Assembly: GCA_964016885.1 (NCBI GenBank)
Contig: OZ024740.1
Span: forward strand, 197,515,582 to 197,579,581
DNA from: Eledone cirrhosa
Lineage: Eukaryota > Mollusca > Cephalopoda > Octopoda > Eledonidae
Length of the DNA stretch: 64,000 bases
Direction of reading: 5' to 3'
Under the pieces are notes generated by a model that was not told the DNA's origin, ran no database searches, and saw nothing but the letters and a program-made list of their open reading frames with translations. Position 1 is the stretch's first letter, and each line of letters begins with the position of its first letter. Of this stretch, positions 43,084-58,000 are shown piece after piece. The position numbers and the translations under genes are program-made.

Positions 43084-46000
43084 TTATGAAAATTAATGTT
43101 GTGGTTGTTAATGTTGTGGCTGTAGCTGTTATTGCAGTTGTTATTGTTGTTATTAATATTGTTGGTGATGTCATTATCATTGTGGTGGTAGTAGTTGTTA
43201 CTGTTGTTGTTGTTGTTGTTGTTGATGTTATTATCATTGTGGTGGTAGTAGTTGTTATTGTTGTTGTTGTTGGTGATGTTATTATCATTGTGGTGGTAGT
43301 AGTTGTTACTGTTGTTGTTGTGATGTTATTATCATTGTGGTGGTAGTAGTTGTTACTGTTGTTGTTGTTGGTGATGTTGTTATTATCATTGTGGTGGTAG
43401 TAGTTGTTACTGTTGTTGTTGTTGGTGTTGTTATTATCATTTTGGTGGTAGTAGTTGTTACTGTTGTTGTTGTTGGTGATGTTGTTATTATCATTGTGGT
43501 GGTAGTAGTTGTTACTGTTGTTGTTGTTGGTGTTGTTATTATCATTTTGGTGGTAGTAGTTGTTACTGTTGTTGCTATTGGTGTTGTTATCATTGTGGTG
43601 GTAGTAGTTGTTACTGTTGTTGTTGGTGATGTAGTTATTATCATTGTGGTGGTAGTAGTTGTTATTGTTGTTGTTGTTGGTGATGTTATTATCATTGTGG
43701 TGGTAGTAGTTGTTACTGTTGTTGCTGTTGGCGTTGTTATTATCATTTTGGTGGTAGTAGTTGTTACTGTTGTTGTTGTTGGTGTTGTTATTATCATTGT
43801 GGTGGTAGCAGTTGTTACTGTTGTTGTTGTTGGTGATGTTATTATCATTGTGGTGTTAGTAGTTGTTATTGTTGTTGTTGTTGGTGATGTTATTATCATT
43901 GTGATGGTAGTAGTTGTTACTGTTGTTGTTGGTGTTGATGTTATTATCATTGTGATGGTAGTAGTTGTTACTGTTGTTGTTGGTGTTGATGTTATTATCA
44001 TTGTGGTGGTAGTAGTTGTTACTGTTGTTGTTGTTGGTGATGTTATTATCATTGTGGTGGTAGTAGTTGTTACTGTTGTTGTTGGTGTTGTTATTATCAT
44101 TGTGGTGGTAGTAGTTGTTACTGTTGTTGTTGTTGGTGTTGTTATTATCATTGTGGTGGTAGTAGTTGTTACTGTTGTTGTTGTTGTTGTTGGTGTTATT
44201 ATCATTGTGGTGGTAGTAGTTGTTACTGTTGTTGTTGTTGGTGTTGTTATTATCATTGTGGTGGTAGTAGTTGTTACTGTTGTTGTTGTTGGTGTTGTTA
44301 TTATCATTGTGGTGGTAGTAGTTGTTACTGTTGTTGTTGTTGTTGGTGATGTTATTATCATTTTGGTGGTAGTAGTTGTTACTGTTGTTGTTGTTGGTGT
44401 TGTTATTATCATTGTGGTGGTAGTAGTTGTTATTGTTGTTGTTGTTGGTGTTGTTATTATCATTGTGGTGGTAGTAGTTGTTACTGTTGTTGTTGTTGTT
44501 GGTGTTGTTATTATCATTGTGGTGGTAGTAGTTGTTATTGTTGTTGTTGTTGGTGTTGTTATTATCATTGTGGTAGTAGTAGTTGTTACTGTTGTTGTTG
44601 GTGTTGTTATCATCATTGTGGTGGTAGTAGTTGTTACTGTTGTTGTTGTTGGTGATGTTATTATCATTGTGGTGGTAGTAGTTGTTATTGTTGTTGTTGG
44701 TGTTGTTATTATCATTGTGGTGGTAGTAGTTGTTATTGTTGTTGTTGTTGGTGTTGTTATTATCATTGTGGTGGCAGTAGTTGTTATTGTTGTTGTTGTT
44801 GGTGTTGTTATTATCATTGTGGTGGTAGTAGTTGTTACTGTTGTTGTTGGTGTTGTTATTATCATTGTGGTGGTAGTAGTTGTTACTGTTGTTGTTGTTG
44901 GTGTTGTTATTATCATTGTGGTGGTAGTAGTTGTTACTGTTGTTGTTGTTGGTGTTGTTATTATCATTGTGGTGGTAGTAGTTGTTATTGTTGTTGTTGG
45001 TGTTGTTATTATCATTGTGGTGGTAGTAGTTGTTACTGTTGTTGTTGGTGTTGTTATTATCATTGCGGTGGTAGTAGTTGTTATTGTTGTTGTTGGTGTT
45101 GTTATTATCATTGTGGTGGTAGTAGTTGTTATTGTTGTTGTTGTTGGTGTTATTATCATTGTGGTGGTAGTAGTTGTTACTGTTGTCGTTGTTGGTGATG
45201 TTATTATCATTGTGGTGGTAGTAGTTGTTACTGTTGTTGTTGTTAGTGTTGTTATTATCATTGTGGTGGTAGTAGTTGTTATTGTTGTTGTTGGTGTTGT
45301 TATTATCATTGTGGTGGTAGTAGTTGTTACTGTTGTTGTTGGTGTTGTTATTATCATTGCGGTGGTAGTAGTTGTTATTGTTGTTGTTGGTGTTGTTATT
45401 ATCATTGTGGTGGTAGTAGTTGTTATTGTTGTTGTTGTTGGTGTTATTATCATTGTGGTGGTAGTAGTTGTTACTGTTGTCGTTGTTGGTGATGTTATTA
45501 TCATTGTGGTGGTAGTAGTTGTTACTGTTGTTGTTGTTGGTGTTGTTATTATCATTGTGGTGGTAGTAGTTGTTATTGTTGTTGTTGGTGTTGTTATTAT
45601 CATTGTGGTGGTAGTAGTTGTTACTGTTGTTGTTGTTGGTGTTGTTATTGTCATTGTGGTGGTAGTAGTTGTTACTGTTGTTGTTGTTGTTGGTGATGTT
45701 ATTATCATTGTGGTGGTAGTAGTTGTTATTGTTGTTGTTGTTGGTGTTGTTATTGTCATTGTGGTGGTAGTAGTTGTTACTGTTGTTGTTCTTGTTGTTG
45801 CTGTTGTTATTATCATTGTGGTGGTAGTAGTTGTTACTGTTGTTGTTGTTGGTGATGTTATTATCATTTTGGTGGTAGTAGTTGTTACTGTTGTTGTTGT
45901 TGGTGATGTTATTATCATTTTGGTGGTAGTAGTTGTTACTGTTGTTGTTGTTGGTGATGTTATTATCATTTTGGTGGTAGTAGTTGTTATTGTTGTTGTT

Positions 46001-49000
46001 GTTGGTGTTGTTATTGTCATTGTGGTGGTAGTAGTTTTACTGTTGTTTTTGTTGTTGTTGGTGTTGTTATTGTCATTGTGGTGGTAGTAGTTGTTACTGT
46101 TGTTGTTGTTGTTGTTGGTGTTGTTATTATCATTGTGGTGGTAGTAGTTGTTATTGTTGTTGTTGTTGGTGTTGTTATTATCATTGTGGTGGTAGTAGTT
46201 GTTACTGTTGTTGTTGGTGTTGTTATTATCATTGTGGTGGTAGTAGTTGTTACTGTTGTTGTTGTTGGTGATGTTGTTATTATCATTGTGGTGGTAGTAG
46301 TTGTTACTGTTGTTGTTGTTGGTGTTGTTATTATCATTTTGGTGGTAGTAGTTGTTACTGTTGTTGTTGTTGGTGTTGTTATTATCATTTTGGTGGTAGT
46401 AGTTGTTACTGTTGTTGTTGTTGGTGATGTTGTTATTATCATTGTGGTGGTAGTAGTTGTTACTGTTGTTGTTGTTGGTGTTGTTATTATCATTTTGGTG
46501 GTAGTAGTTGTTACTGTTGTTGTTGTTGGTATTATTATTATCATTGTGGTGGTAGTAGTTGTTACTGTTGTTGTTGGTGATGTTGTTATTATCATTGTGG
46601 TGGTAGTAGTTGTTATTGTTGTTGTTGTTGGTGATGTTATTATCATTGTGGTGGTAGTAGTTGTTACTGTTGTTGCTGTTGGCGTTGTTATTATCATTTT
46701 GGTGGTAGTAGTTGTTACTGTTGTTGTTGTTGGTGTTGTTATTATCATTGTGGTGGTAGTAGTTGTTACTGTTGTTGTTGTTGGTGTTGTTATTATCATT
46801 GTGGTGGTAGTAGTTGTTATTGTTGTTGTTGTTGGTGATGTTATTATCATTCTGGTCGTAGTAGTTGTTACTGTTGTTGTTGGTGATGTTATTATCATTG
46901 TGGTGGTAGTAGTTGTTACTGTTGTTGCTGTTGGTGTTGTTATTATCATTGTGGTGGTAGTAGTTGTTACTGTTGTTGTTGGTGTTGTTATTATCATTGC
47001 GGTGGTAGTAGTTGTTACTGTTGTTGTTGGTGATGTTATTATCATTGTGGTGGTAGTAGTTGTTATTGTTGTTGTTGTTGGTGTTGTTATTATCATTGTG
47101 GTGGTAGTAGTTGTTATTGTTGTTGTTGGTGATGTTATTATCATTGTGGTGGTAGTAGTTGTTACTGTTGTTGTTGTTGGTGATGTTATTATCATTGTGG
47201 TGGTAGTAGTTGTTACTGTTGTTGTTGTTGGTGTTGTTATTATCATTGTGGTGGTAGTAGTTGTTACTGTTGTTGTTGTTGTTGTTGGTGTTATTATCAT
47301 TGTGGTGGTAGTAGTTGTTACTGTTGTTGTTGTTGGTGTTGTTATTATCATTGTGGTGGTAGTAGTTGTTACTGTTGTTGTTGTTGGTGTTGTTATTATT
47401 ATTGTGGTGGTAGTAGTTGTTACTGTTGTTGTTGTTGTTGGTGATGTTATTATCATTGTGGTGGTAGTAGTTGTTACTGTTGTTGTTGTTGGTGTTGTTA
47501 TTATCATTGTGGTGGTAGTAGTTGTTATTGTTGTTGTTGTTGGTGTTGTTATTATCATTGTGGTGGTAGTAGTTGTTACTGTTGTTGTTGTTGGTGTTGT
47601 TATTATCATTGTGGTGGTAGTAGTTGTTATTGTTGTTGTTGTTGGTGTTGTTATTATCATTGTGGTAGTAGTAGTTGTTACTGTTGTTGTTGGTGTTGTC
47701 ATTATCATTGTGGTGGTAGTAGTTGTTACTGTTGTTGTTGTTGGTGATGTTATTATCATTGTGGTGGTAGTAGTTGTTATTGTTGTTGTTGGTGTTGTTA
47801 TTATCATTGTGGTGGTAGTAGTTGTTATTGTTGTTGTTGTTGGTGTTGTTATTATCATTGTGGTGGCAGTAGTTGTTATTGTTGTTGTTGTTGGTGTTGT
47901 TATTATCATTGTGGTGGTAGTAGTTGTTACTGTTGTTGTTGGTGTTGTTATTATCATTGTGGTGGTAGTAGTTGTTATTGTTGTTGTTGGTGTTGTTATT
48001 ATCATTGTGGTGGTAGTAGTTGTTACTGTTGTTGTTGGTGTTGTTATTTTCATTGCGGTGGTAGTAGTTGTTATTGTTGTTGTTGGTGTTGTTATTATCA
48101 TTGTGGTGGTAGTAGTTGTTACTGTTGTTGTTGTTGGTGTTGTTATTATCATTGTGGTGGTAGTAGTTGTTACTGTTGTTGTTGTTGGTGTTGTTATTAT
48201 CATTGTGGTGGTAGTAGTTGTTATTGTTGTTGTTGGTGTTGTTATTATCATTGTGGTGGTAGTAGTTGTTACTGTTGTTGTTGGTGTTGTTATTATCATT
48301 GCGGTGGTAGTAGTTGTTATTGTTGTTGTTGGTGTTGTTATTATCATTGTGGTGGTAGTAGTTGTTACTGTTGTTGTTGTTGGTGTTGTTATTATCATTG
48401 TGGTGGTAGTAGTTGTTACTGTTGTTGTTGTTGGTGTTGTTATTATCATTGTGGCGGTAGTAGTTGTTACTGTTGTTGTTGGTGTTGTTATTATCATTGT
48501 GGTGGTAGTAGTTGTTATTGTTGTTGTTGTTGGTGATGTTATTATCATTCTGTTCGTAGTAGTTGTTACTGTCGTTGTTGTTGGTGATGTTATTATCATT
48601 GTGGTGGTAGTAGTTGTTACTGTTGTTGCTGTTGGTGTTGTTATTATCATTGTGGTGGTAGTAGTTGTTACTGTTGTTGTTGTTGGTGTTGTTATTATCA
48701 TTGTGGTGGTAGTAGTTGTTACTGTTGTTGTTGTTGGTGTTGTTATTATCATTGTGGTGGTAGTAGTTGTTATTGTTGTTGTTGTTGGTGATGTTATTAT
48801 CATTGTGGTGGTAGTAGTTGTTACTGTTGTTGTTGTTGGTGTTGTTATTATCATTGTGGTGGTAGTAGTTGTTATTGTTGTTGTTGTTGGTGATGTTATT
48901 ATCATTGTGGTGGTAGTAGTTGTTACTGTTGTTGTTGTTGGTGATGTTATTATCATTGTGGTGGTAGTAGTTGTTATTGTTGTTGTTGTTGGTGTTGTTA

Positions 49001-52000
49001 TTATCATTGTGGTGGTAGTAGTTGTTATTGTTGTTGTTGTTGGTGATGTTATTAACATTGTGGTGGTAGTAGTTGTTATTGTTGTTGTTGTTGGTGATGT
49101 TATTATCATTGTGGTGGTAGTAGTTGTTATTGTTGTTGTTGTTGGTGATGTTATTATCATTGTGGTGGTAGTAGTTGTTACTGTTGTTGTTGGTGTTGTT
49201 ATTATCATTGTGGTGGTAGTAGTTGTTATTGTTGTTGTTGTTGGTGTTGTTATTATCATTGTGGTGGTAGTAGTTGTTACTGTTGTTGTTGGTGTTGTTA
49301 TTATCATTGTGGTGGTAGTAGTTGTTACTGTTGTTGTTGGTGTTGTTATTATCATTGTGGTGGTAGTAGTTGTTACTGTTGTTGTTGGTGTTGTTATTAT
49401 CATTGCGGTGGTAGTAGTTGTTACTGTTGTTGTTGGTGTTGTTATTATCATTGCGGTGGTAGTAGTTGTTACTGTTGTTGTTGGTGATGTTATTATCATT
49501 GTGGTGGTAGTAGTTGTTACTGTTGTTGTTGTTGGTGTTGTTATTATCATTGCGGTGGTAGTAGTTGTTATTGTTGTTGTTGGTGTTGTTATTATCATTG
49601 TGGTGGTAGTAGTTGTTACTGTTGTTGTAGTTGGTGTTGTTATTATCATTGTGGTGGTAGTAGTTGTTACTGTTGTTGTTGTTGGTGTTGTTATTATCAT
49701 TGTGGTGGTAGTAGTTGTTATTGTTGTTGTTGGTGTTGTTATTATCATTGTGGTGGTAGTAGTTGTTACTGTTGTTGTTGGTGTTGTTATTATCATTGTG
49801 GTGGTAGTAGTTGTTACTGTTGTTGTTGTTGGTGTTGTTATTATCATTGTGGTGGTAGTAGTTGTTACTGTTGTTGTTGTTGGTGTTGTTATTATCATTG
49901 TGGCGGTAGTAGTTGTTACTGTTGTTGTTGGTGTTGTTATTATCATTGTGGTGGTAGTAGTTGTTATTGTTGTTGTTGTTGGTGATGTTATTATCATTCT
50001 GGTCGTAGTAGTTGTTACTGTCGTTGTTGTTGGTGATGTTATTATCATTGTGGTGGTAGTAGTTGTTACTGTTGTTGCTGTTGGTGTTGTTATTATCATT
50101 GTGGTGGTAGTAGTTGTTACTGTTGTTGTTGTTGGTGTTGTTATTATCATTGTGGTGGTAGTAGTTGTTACTGTTGTTGTTGTTGGTGTTGTTATTATCA
50201 TTGTGGTGGTAGTAGTTGTTATTGTTGTTGTTGTTGGTGATGTTATTATCATTGTGGTGGTAGTAGTTGTTACTGTTGTTGTTGTTGGTGATGTTATTAT
50301 CATTGTGGTGGTAGTAGTTGTTATTGTTGTTGTTGTTGGTGTTGTTATTATCATTGTGGTGGTAGTAGTTGTTATTGTTGTTGTTGTTGGTGATGTTATT
50401 AACATTGTGGTGGTAGTAGTTGTTATTGTTGTTGTTGTTGGTGATGTTATTATCATTGTGGTGGTAGTAGTTGTTATTGTTGTTGTTGTTGGTGATGTTA
50501 TTATCATTGTGGTGGTAGTAGTTGTTACTGTTGTTGTTGGTGTTGTCATTATCATTGTGGTGGTAGTAGTTGTTATTGTTGTTGTTGTTGGTGTTGTTAT
50601 TATCATTGTGGTGGTAGTAGTTGTTACTGTTGTTGTTGGTGTTGTTATTATCATTGTGGTGGTAGTAGTTGTTACTGTTGTTGTTGGTGTTGTTATTATC
50701 ATTGTGGTGGTAGTAGTTGTTACTGTTGTTGTTGGTGTTGTTATTATCATTGCGGTGGTAGTAGTTGTTACTGTTGTTGTTGGTGTTGTTATTATCATTG
50801 CGGTGGTAGTAGTTGTTACTGTTGTTGTTGGTGATGTTATTATCATTGTGGTGGTAGTAGTTGTTACTGTTATTGTTGTTGGTGATGTGATTATCATTGT
50901 GGTGGTAGTAGTTGTTACTGTTGTTGTTGGTGTTGTTATTATCATTGTGGTGGTAGTAGTTGTTACTGTTGTTGTTGGTGTTGTTATTATCATTGTGGTG
51001 GTAGTAGTTGTTACTGTTGTTGTTGTTGTTGGTGTTATTATCATCATTGTGGTGGTAGTAGTTGCTACTGTTGTTGTTGTTGGTGTTGTTATTATCATTG
51101 TGGTGGTAGTAGTTGTTATTGTTGTTGTTGGTGTTGTTATTATCATTGTGGTGGTAGTAGTTGTTACTGTTGTTGTTGGTGTTGTTATTATCATTGCGGT
51201 GGTAGTAGTTGTTACTGTTGTTGTTGGTGTTGTTATTATCATTGCGGTGGTAGTAGTTGTTACTGTTGTTGTTGGTGATGTTATTATCATTGTGGTGGTA
51301 GTAGTTGTTACTGTTATTGTTGTTGGTGATGTGATTATCATTGTGGTGGTAGTAGTTGTTACTGTTGTTGTTGGTGTTGTTATTATCATTGTGGTGGTAG
51401 TAGTTGTTACTGTTGTTGTTGGTGTTGTTATTATCATTGTGGTGGTAGTAGTTGCTACTGTTGTTGTTGTTGGTGTTGTTATTATCATTGTGGTGGTAGT
51501 AGTTGTTACTGTTGTTGTTGGTGATGTTGTTATTATCATTTTGGTGGTAGTAGTTGTTACTGTTGTTGCTATTGGTGTTGTTATCATTGTGGTGGTAGTA
51601 GTTGTTACTGTTGTTGTTGGTGATGTTGTTATTATCATTGTGGTGGTAGTAGTTGTTATTGTTGTTGTTGTTGGTGATGTTATTATCATTGTGGTGGTAG
51701 TAGTTGTTACTGTTGTTGCTGTTGGCGTTGTTATTATCATTTTGGTGGTAGTAGTTGTTACTGTTGTTGTTGTTGGTGTTGTTATTATCATCGTGGTGGT
51801 AGTAGTTGTTACTGTTGTTGTTGTTGGTGTTGTTATTATCATTGTGGTGGTAGTAGTTGTTATTGTTGTTGTTGTTGGTGATGTTATTATCATTCTGGTC
51901 GTAGTAGTTGTTACTGTTGTTGTTGGTGATGTTATTATCATTGTGGTGGTAGTAGTTGTTACTGTTGTTGCTGTTGGTGTTGTTATTATCATTGTGGTGG

Positions 52001-55000
52001 TAGTAGTTGTTACTGTTGTTGTTGCTGTTGTTATTATCATTGCGGTGGTAGTAGTTGTTACTGTTGTTGTTGGTGTTGTTATTATCATTGCGGTGGTAGT
52101 AGTTGTTACTGTTGTTGTTGGTGATGTTATTATCATTGTGGTGGTAGTAGTTGTTACTGTTATTGTTGTTGGTGATGTGATTATCATTGTGGTGGTAGTA
52201 GTTGTTACTGTTGTTGTTGGTGTTGTTATTATCATTGTGGTGGTAATAGTTGTTACTGTTGTTGTTGGTGTTGTTATTATCATTGTGGTGGTAGTAGTTG
52301 TTATTGTTGTTGTTGGTGTTGTTATTATCATTGCGGTGGTAGTAGTTGTTACTGTTGTTGTTGGTGATGTTATTATCATTGTGGTGGTAGTAGTTGTTAC
52401 TGTTATTGTTGTTGGTGATGTGATTATCATTGTGGTGGTAGTAGTTGTTACTGTTGTTGTTGGTGTTGTTATTATCATTGTGGTGGTAGTAGTTGTTACT
52501 GTTGTTGTTGGTGTTGTTATTATCATTGTGGTGGTAGTAGTTGTTACTGTTGTTGTTGTTGTTGGTGTTATTATCATCATTGTGGTGGTAGTAGTTGCTA
52601 CTGTTGTTGTTGTTGGTGTTGTTATTATCATTGTGGTGGTAGTAGTTGTTATTGTTGTTGTTGGTGTTGTTATTATCATTGTGGTGGTAGTAGTTGTTAC
52701 TGTTGTTGTTGGTGTTGTTATTATCATTGCGGTGGTAGTAGTTGTTACTGTTGTTGTTGGTGTTGTTATTATCATTGCGGTGGTAGTAGTTGTTACTGTT
52801 GTTGTTGGTGATGTTATTATCATTGTGGTGGTAGTAGTTGTTACTGTTATTGTTGTTGGTGATGTGATTATCATTGTGGTGGTAGTAGTTGTTACTGTTG
52901 TTGTTGGTGTTGTTATTATCATTGTGGTGGTAGTAGTTGTTACTGTTGTTGTTGGTGTTGTTATTATCATTGTGGTGGTAGTAGTTGCTACTGTTGTTGT
53001 TGTTGGTGTTGTTATTATCATTGTGGTGGTAGTAGTTGTTACTGTTGTTGTTGGTGATGTTGTTATTATCATTTTGGTGGTAGTAGTTGTTACTGTTGTT
53101 GCTATTGGTGTTGTTATCATTGTGGTGGTAGTAGTTGTTACTGTTGTTGTTGGTGATGTTGTTATTATCATTGTGGTGGTAGTAGTTGTTATTGTTGTTG
53201 TTGTTGGTGATGTTATTATCATTGTGGTGGTAGTAGTTGTTACTGTTGTTGCTGTTGGCGTTGTTATTATCATTTTGGTGGTAGTAGTTGTTACTGTTGT
53301 TGTTGTTGGTGTTGTTATTATCATCGTGGTGGTAGTAGTTGTTACTGTTGTTGTTGTTGGTGTTGTTATTATCATTGTGGTGGTAGTAGTTGTTATTGTT
53401 GTTGTTGTTGGTGATGTTATTATCATTCTGGTCGTAGTAGTTGTTACTGTTGTTGTTGGTGATGTTATTATCATTGTGGTGGTAGTAGTTGTTACTGTTG
53501 TTGCTGTTGGTGTTGTTATTATCATTGTGGTGGTAGTAGTTGTTACTGTTGTTGTTGCTGTTGTTATTATCATTGCGGTGGTAGTAGTTGTTACTGTTGT
53601 TGTTGGTGTTGTTATTATCATTGCGGTGGTAGTAGTTGTTACTGTTGTTGTTGGTGATGTTATTATCATTGTGGTGGTAGTAGTTGTTACTGTTATTGTT
53701 GTTGGTGATGTGATTATCATTGTGGTGGTAGTAGTTGTTACTGTTGTTGTTGGTGTTGTTATTATCATTGTGGTGGTAATAGTTGTTACTGTTGTTGTTG
53801 GTGTTGTTATTATCATTGTGGTGGTAGTAGTTGTTATTGTTGTTGTTGTTGGTGTTGTTATTATCATTGTGGTGGTAGTAGTTGTTATTGGTGTTGTTGG
53901 TGATGTTATTATCATTGTGGTGGTAGTAGTTGTTACTGTTGTTGTTGTTGGTGATGTTATTATCATTGTGGTGGTAGTAGTTGTTACTGTTGTTGTTGTT
54001 GGTGTTGTTATTATCATTGTGGTGGTAGTAGTTGTTACTGTTGTTGTTGTTGTTGTTGGTGTTATTATCATTGTGGTGGTAGTAGTTGTTACTGTTGTTG
54101 TTGTTGGTGTTGTTATTATCATTGTGGTGGTAGTAGTTGTTACTGTTGTTGTTGTTGGTGTTGTTATTATCATTGTGGTGGTAGTAGTTGTTACTGTTGT
54201 TGTTGTTGTTGGTGATGTTATTATCATTGTGGTGGTAGTAGTTGTTACTGTTGTTGTTGTTGGTGTTGTTATTATCATTGTGATGGTAGTAGTTGTTATT
54301 GTTGTTGTTGTTGGTGTTGTTATTATCATTGTGGTGGTAGTAGTTGTTACTGTTGTTGTTGTTGGTGTTGTTATTATAATTGTGGTGGTAGTAGTTGTTA
54401 TTGTTGTTGTTGTTGGTGTTGTTATTATCATTGTGGTAGTAGTAGTTGTTACTGTTGTTGTTGGTGTTGTTATTATCATTGTGGTGGTAGTAGTTGTTAC
54501 TGTTGTTGTTGTTGGTGATGTTATTATCATTGTGGTGGTAGTAGTTGTTATTGTTGTTGTTGGTGTTGTTATTATCATTGTGGTGGTAGTAGTTGTTACT
54601 GTTGTTGTTGGTGATGTTGTTATTATCATTGTGGTGGTAGTAGTTGTTACTGTTGTTGTTGTTGGTGTTGTTATTATCATTTTGGTGGTAGTAGTTGTTA
54701 CTGTTGTTGCTATTGGTGTTGTTATCATTGTGGTGGTAGTAGTTGTTACTGTTGTTGTTGGTGATGTTGTTATTATCATTGTGGTGGTAGTAGTTGTTAT
54801 TGTTGTTGTTGTTGGTGATGTTATTATCATTGTGGTGGTAGTAGTTGTTACTGTTGTTGCTGTTGGCGTTGTTATTATCATTTTGGTGGTAGTAGTTGTT
54901 ACTGTTGTTGTTGTTGGTGTTGTTATTATCATCGTGGTGGTAGTAGTTGTTACTGTTGTTGTTGTTGGTGTTGTTATTATCATTGTGGTGGTAGTAGTTG

Positions 55001-58000
55001 TTATTGTTGTTGTTGTTGGTGATGTTATTATCATTCTGGTCGTAGTAGTTGTTACTGTTGTTGTTGGTGATGTTATTATCATTGTGGTGGTAGTAGTTGT
55101 TACTGTTGTTGCTGTTGGTGTTGTTATTATCATTGTGGTGGTAGTAGTTGTTACTGTTGTTGTTGCTGTTGTTATTATCATTGCGGTGGTAGTAGTTGTT
55201 ACTGTTGTTGTTGGTGTTGTTATTATCATTGCGGTGGTAGTAGTTGTTACTGTTGTTGTTGGTGATGTTATTATCATTGTGGTGGTAGTAGTTGTTACTG
55301 TTATTGTTGTTGGTGATGTGATTATCATTGTGGTGGTAGTAGTTGTTACTGTTGTTGTTGGTGTTGTTATTATCATTGTGGTGGTAATAGTTGTTACTGT
55401 TGTTGTTGGTGTTGTTATTATCATTGTGGTGGTAGTAGTTGTTATTGTTGTTGTTGTTGGTGTTGTTATTATCATTGTGGTGGTAGTAGTTGTTATTGGT
55501 GTTGTTGGTGATGTTATTATCATTGTGGTGGTAGTAGTTGTTACTGTTGTTGTTGTTGGTGATGTTATTATCATTGTGGTGGTAGTAGTTGTTACTGTTG
55601 TTGTTGTTGGTGTTGTTATTATCATTGTGGTGGTAGTAGTTGTTACTGTTGTTGTTGTTGTTGTTGGTGTTATTATCATTGTGGTGGTAGTAGTTGTTAC
55701 TGTTGTTGTTGTTGGTGTTGTTATTATCATTGTGGTGGTAGTAGTTGTTACTGTTGTTGTTGTTGGTGTTGTTATTATCATTGTGGTGGTAGTAGTTGTT
55801 ACTGTTGTTGTTGTTGTTGGTGATGTTATTATCATTGTGGTGGTAGTAGTTGTTACTGTTGTTGTTGTTGGTGTTGTTATTATCATTGTGGTGGTAGTAG
55901 TTGTTATTGTTGTTGTTGTTGGTGTTGTTATTATCATTGTGGTGGTAGTAGTTGTTACTGTTGTTGTTGTTGGTGTTGTTATTATCATTGTGGTGGTAGT
56001 AGTTGTTATTGTTGTTGTTGTTGGTGATGTTATTATCATTGTGGTGGTAGTAGTTGTTACTGTTGTTGTTGTTGGTGATGTTATTATCATTGTGGTGGTA
56101 GTAGTTGTTATTGTTGTTGTTGTTGGTGTTGTTATTATCATTGTGGTGGTAGTAGTTGTTATTGTTGTTGTTGTTGGTGATGTTATTAACATTGTGGTGG
56201 TAGTAGTTGTTATTGTTGTTGTTGTTGGTGATGTTATTATCATTGTGGTGGTAGTAGTTGTTATTGTTGTTGTTGTTGGTGATGTTATTATCATTGTGGT
56301 GGTAGTAGTTGTTACTGTTGTTGTTGGTGTTGTTATTATCATTGTGGTGGTAGTAGTTGTTATTGTTGTTGTTGTTGGTGTTGTTATTATCATTGTGGTG
56401 GTAGTAGTTGTTACTGTTGTTGTTGGTGTTGTTATTATCATTGTGGTGGTAGTAGTTGTTACTGTTGTTGTTGGTGTTGTTATTATCATTGTGGTGGTAG
56501 TAGTTGTTACTGTTGTTGTTGGTGTTGTTATTATCATTGCGGTGGTAGTAGTTGTTACTGTTGTTGTTGGTGTTGTTATTATCATTGCGGTGGTAGTAGT
56601 TGTTACTGTTGTTGTTGGTGATGTTATTATCATTGTGGTGGTAGTAGTTGTTACTGTTATTGTTGTTGGTGATGTGATTATCATTGTGGTGGTAGTAGTT
56701 GTTACTGTTGTTGTTGGTGTTGTTATTATCATTGTGGTGGTAGTAGTTGTTACTGTTGTTGTTGGTGTTGTTATTATCATTGTGGTGGTAGTAGTTGTTA
56801 CTGTTGTTGTTGTTGTTGGTGTTATTATCATCATTGTGGTGGTAGTAGTTGCTACTGTTGTTGTTGTTGGTGTTGTTATTATCATTGTGGTGGTAGTAGT
56901 TGTTACTGTTGTTGTTGTTGGTGTTGTTATTATCATTGTGGTGGTAGTAGTTGTTACTGTTGTTGTTGTTGGGGTTGTTATTATAATTGTGGTGGTAGTA
57001 GTTGTTACTGTTGTTGTTGTTGTTGGTGTTATTATCATTGTGGTGGTAGTAGTTGTTACTGTTGTTGTTGTTGGTGTTGTTATTATCATTGTGGTGGTAG
57101 TAGTTGTTACTGTTGTTGTTGTTGGTGTTGTTATTATCATTGTGGTGGTAGTAGTTATTACTGTTGTTGTTGTTGTTGGTGATGTTATTATCATTGTGGT
57201 GGTAGTAGTTGTTACTGTTGTTGTTGTTGGTGTTGTTATTATCATTGTGGTGATAGTAGTTGTTACTGTTATTGTTGTTGGTGTTGTTATTATCATTGTG
57301 GTGGTAGTAGTTGTTACTGTTGTTGTTGGTGTTGTTATTATCATTGCGGTGGTAGTAGTTGTTACTGTTGTTGTTGGTGATGTTATTATCATTGTGGTGG
57401 TAGTAGTTGTTACTGTTATTGTTGTTGGTGATGTGATTATCATTGTGGTGGTAGTAGTTGTTACTGTTGTTGTTGGTGTTGTTATTATCATTGTGGTGGT
57501 AGTAGTTGTTACTGTTGTTGTTGGTGTTGTTATTATCATTGTGGTGGTAGTAGTTGCTACTGTTGTTGTTGTTGGTGTTGTTATTATCATTGTGGTGGTA
57601 GTAGATGTTACTGTTGTTGTTGGTGATGTTGTTATTATCATTGTGGTGGTAGTAGTTGTTACTGTTGTTGTTGTTGGTGTTGTTATTATCATTTTGGTGG
57701 TAGTAGTTGTTACTGTTGTTGCTATTGGTGTTGTTATCATTGTGGTGGTAGTAGTTGTTACTGTTGTTGTTGGTGATGTTGTTATTATCATTGTGGTGGT
57801 AGTAGTTGTTATTGTTGTTGTTGTTGGTGATGTTATTATCATTGTGGTGGTAGTAGTTGTTACTGTTGTTGCTGTTGGCGTTGTTATTATCATTTTGGTG
57901 GTAGTAGTTGTTACTGTTGTTGTTGTTGGTGTTGTTATTATCATCGTGGTGGTAGTAGTTGTTACTGTTGTTGTTGTTGGTGTTGTTATTATCATTGTGG

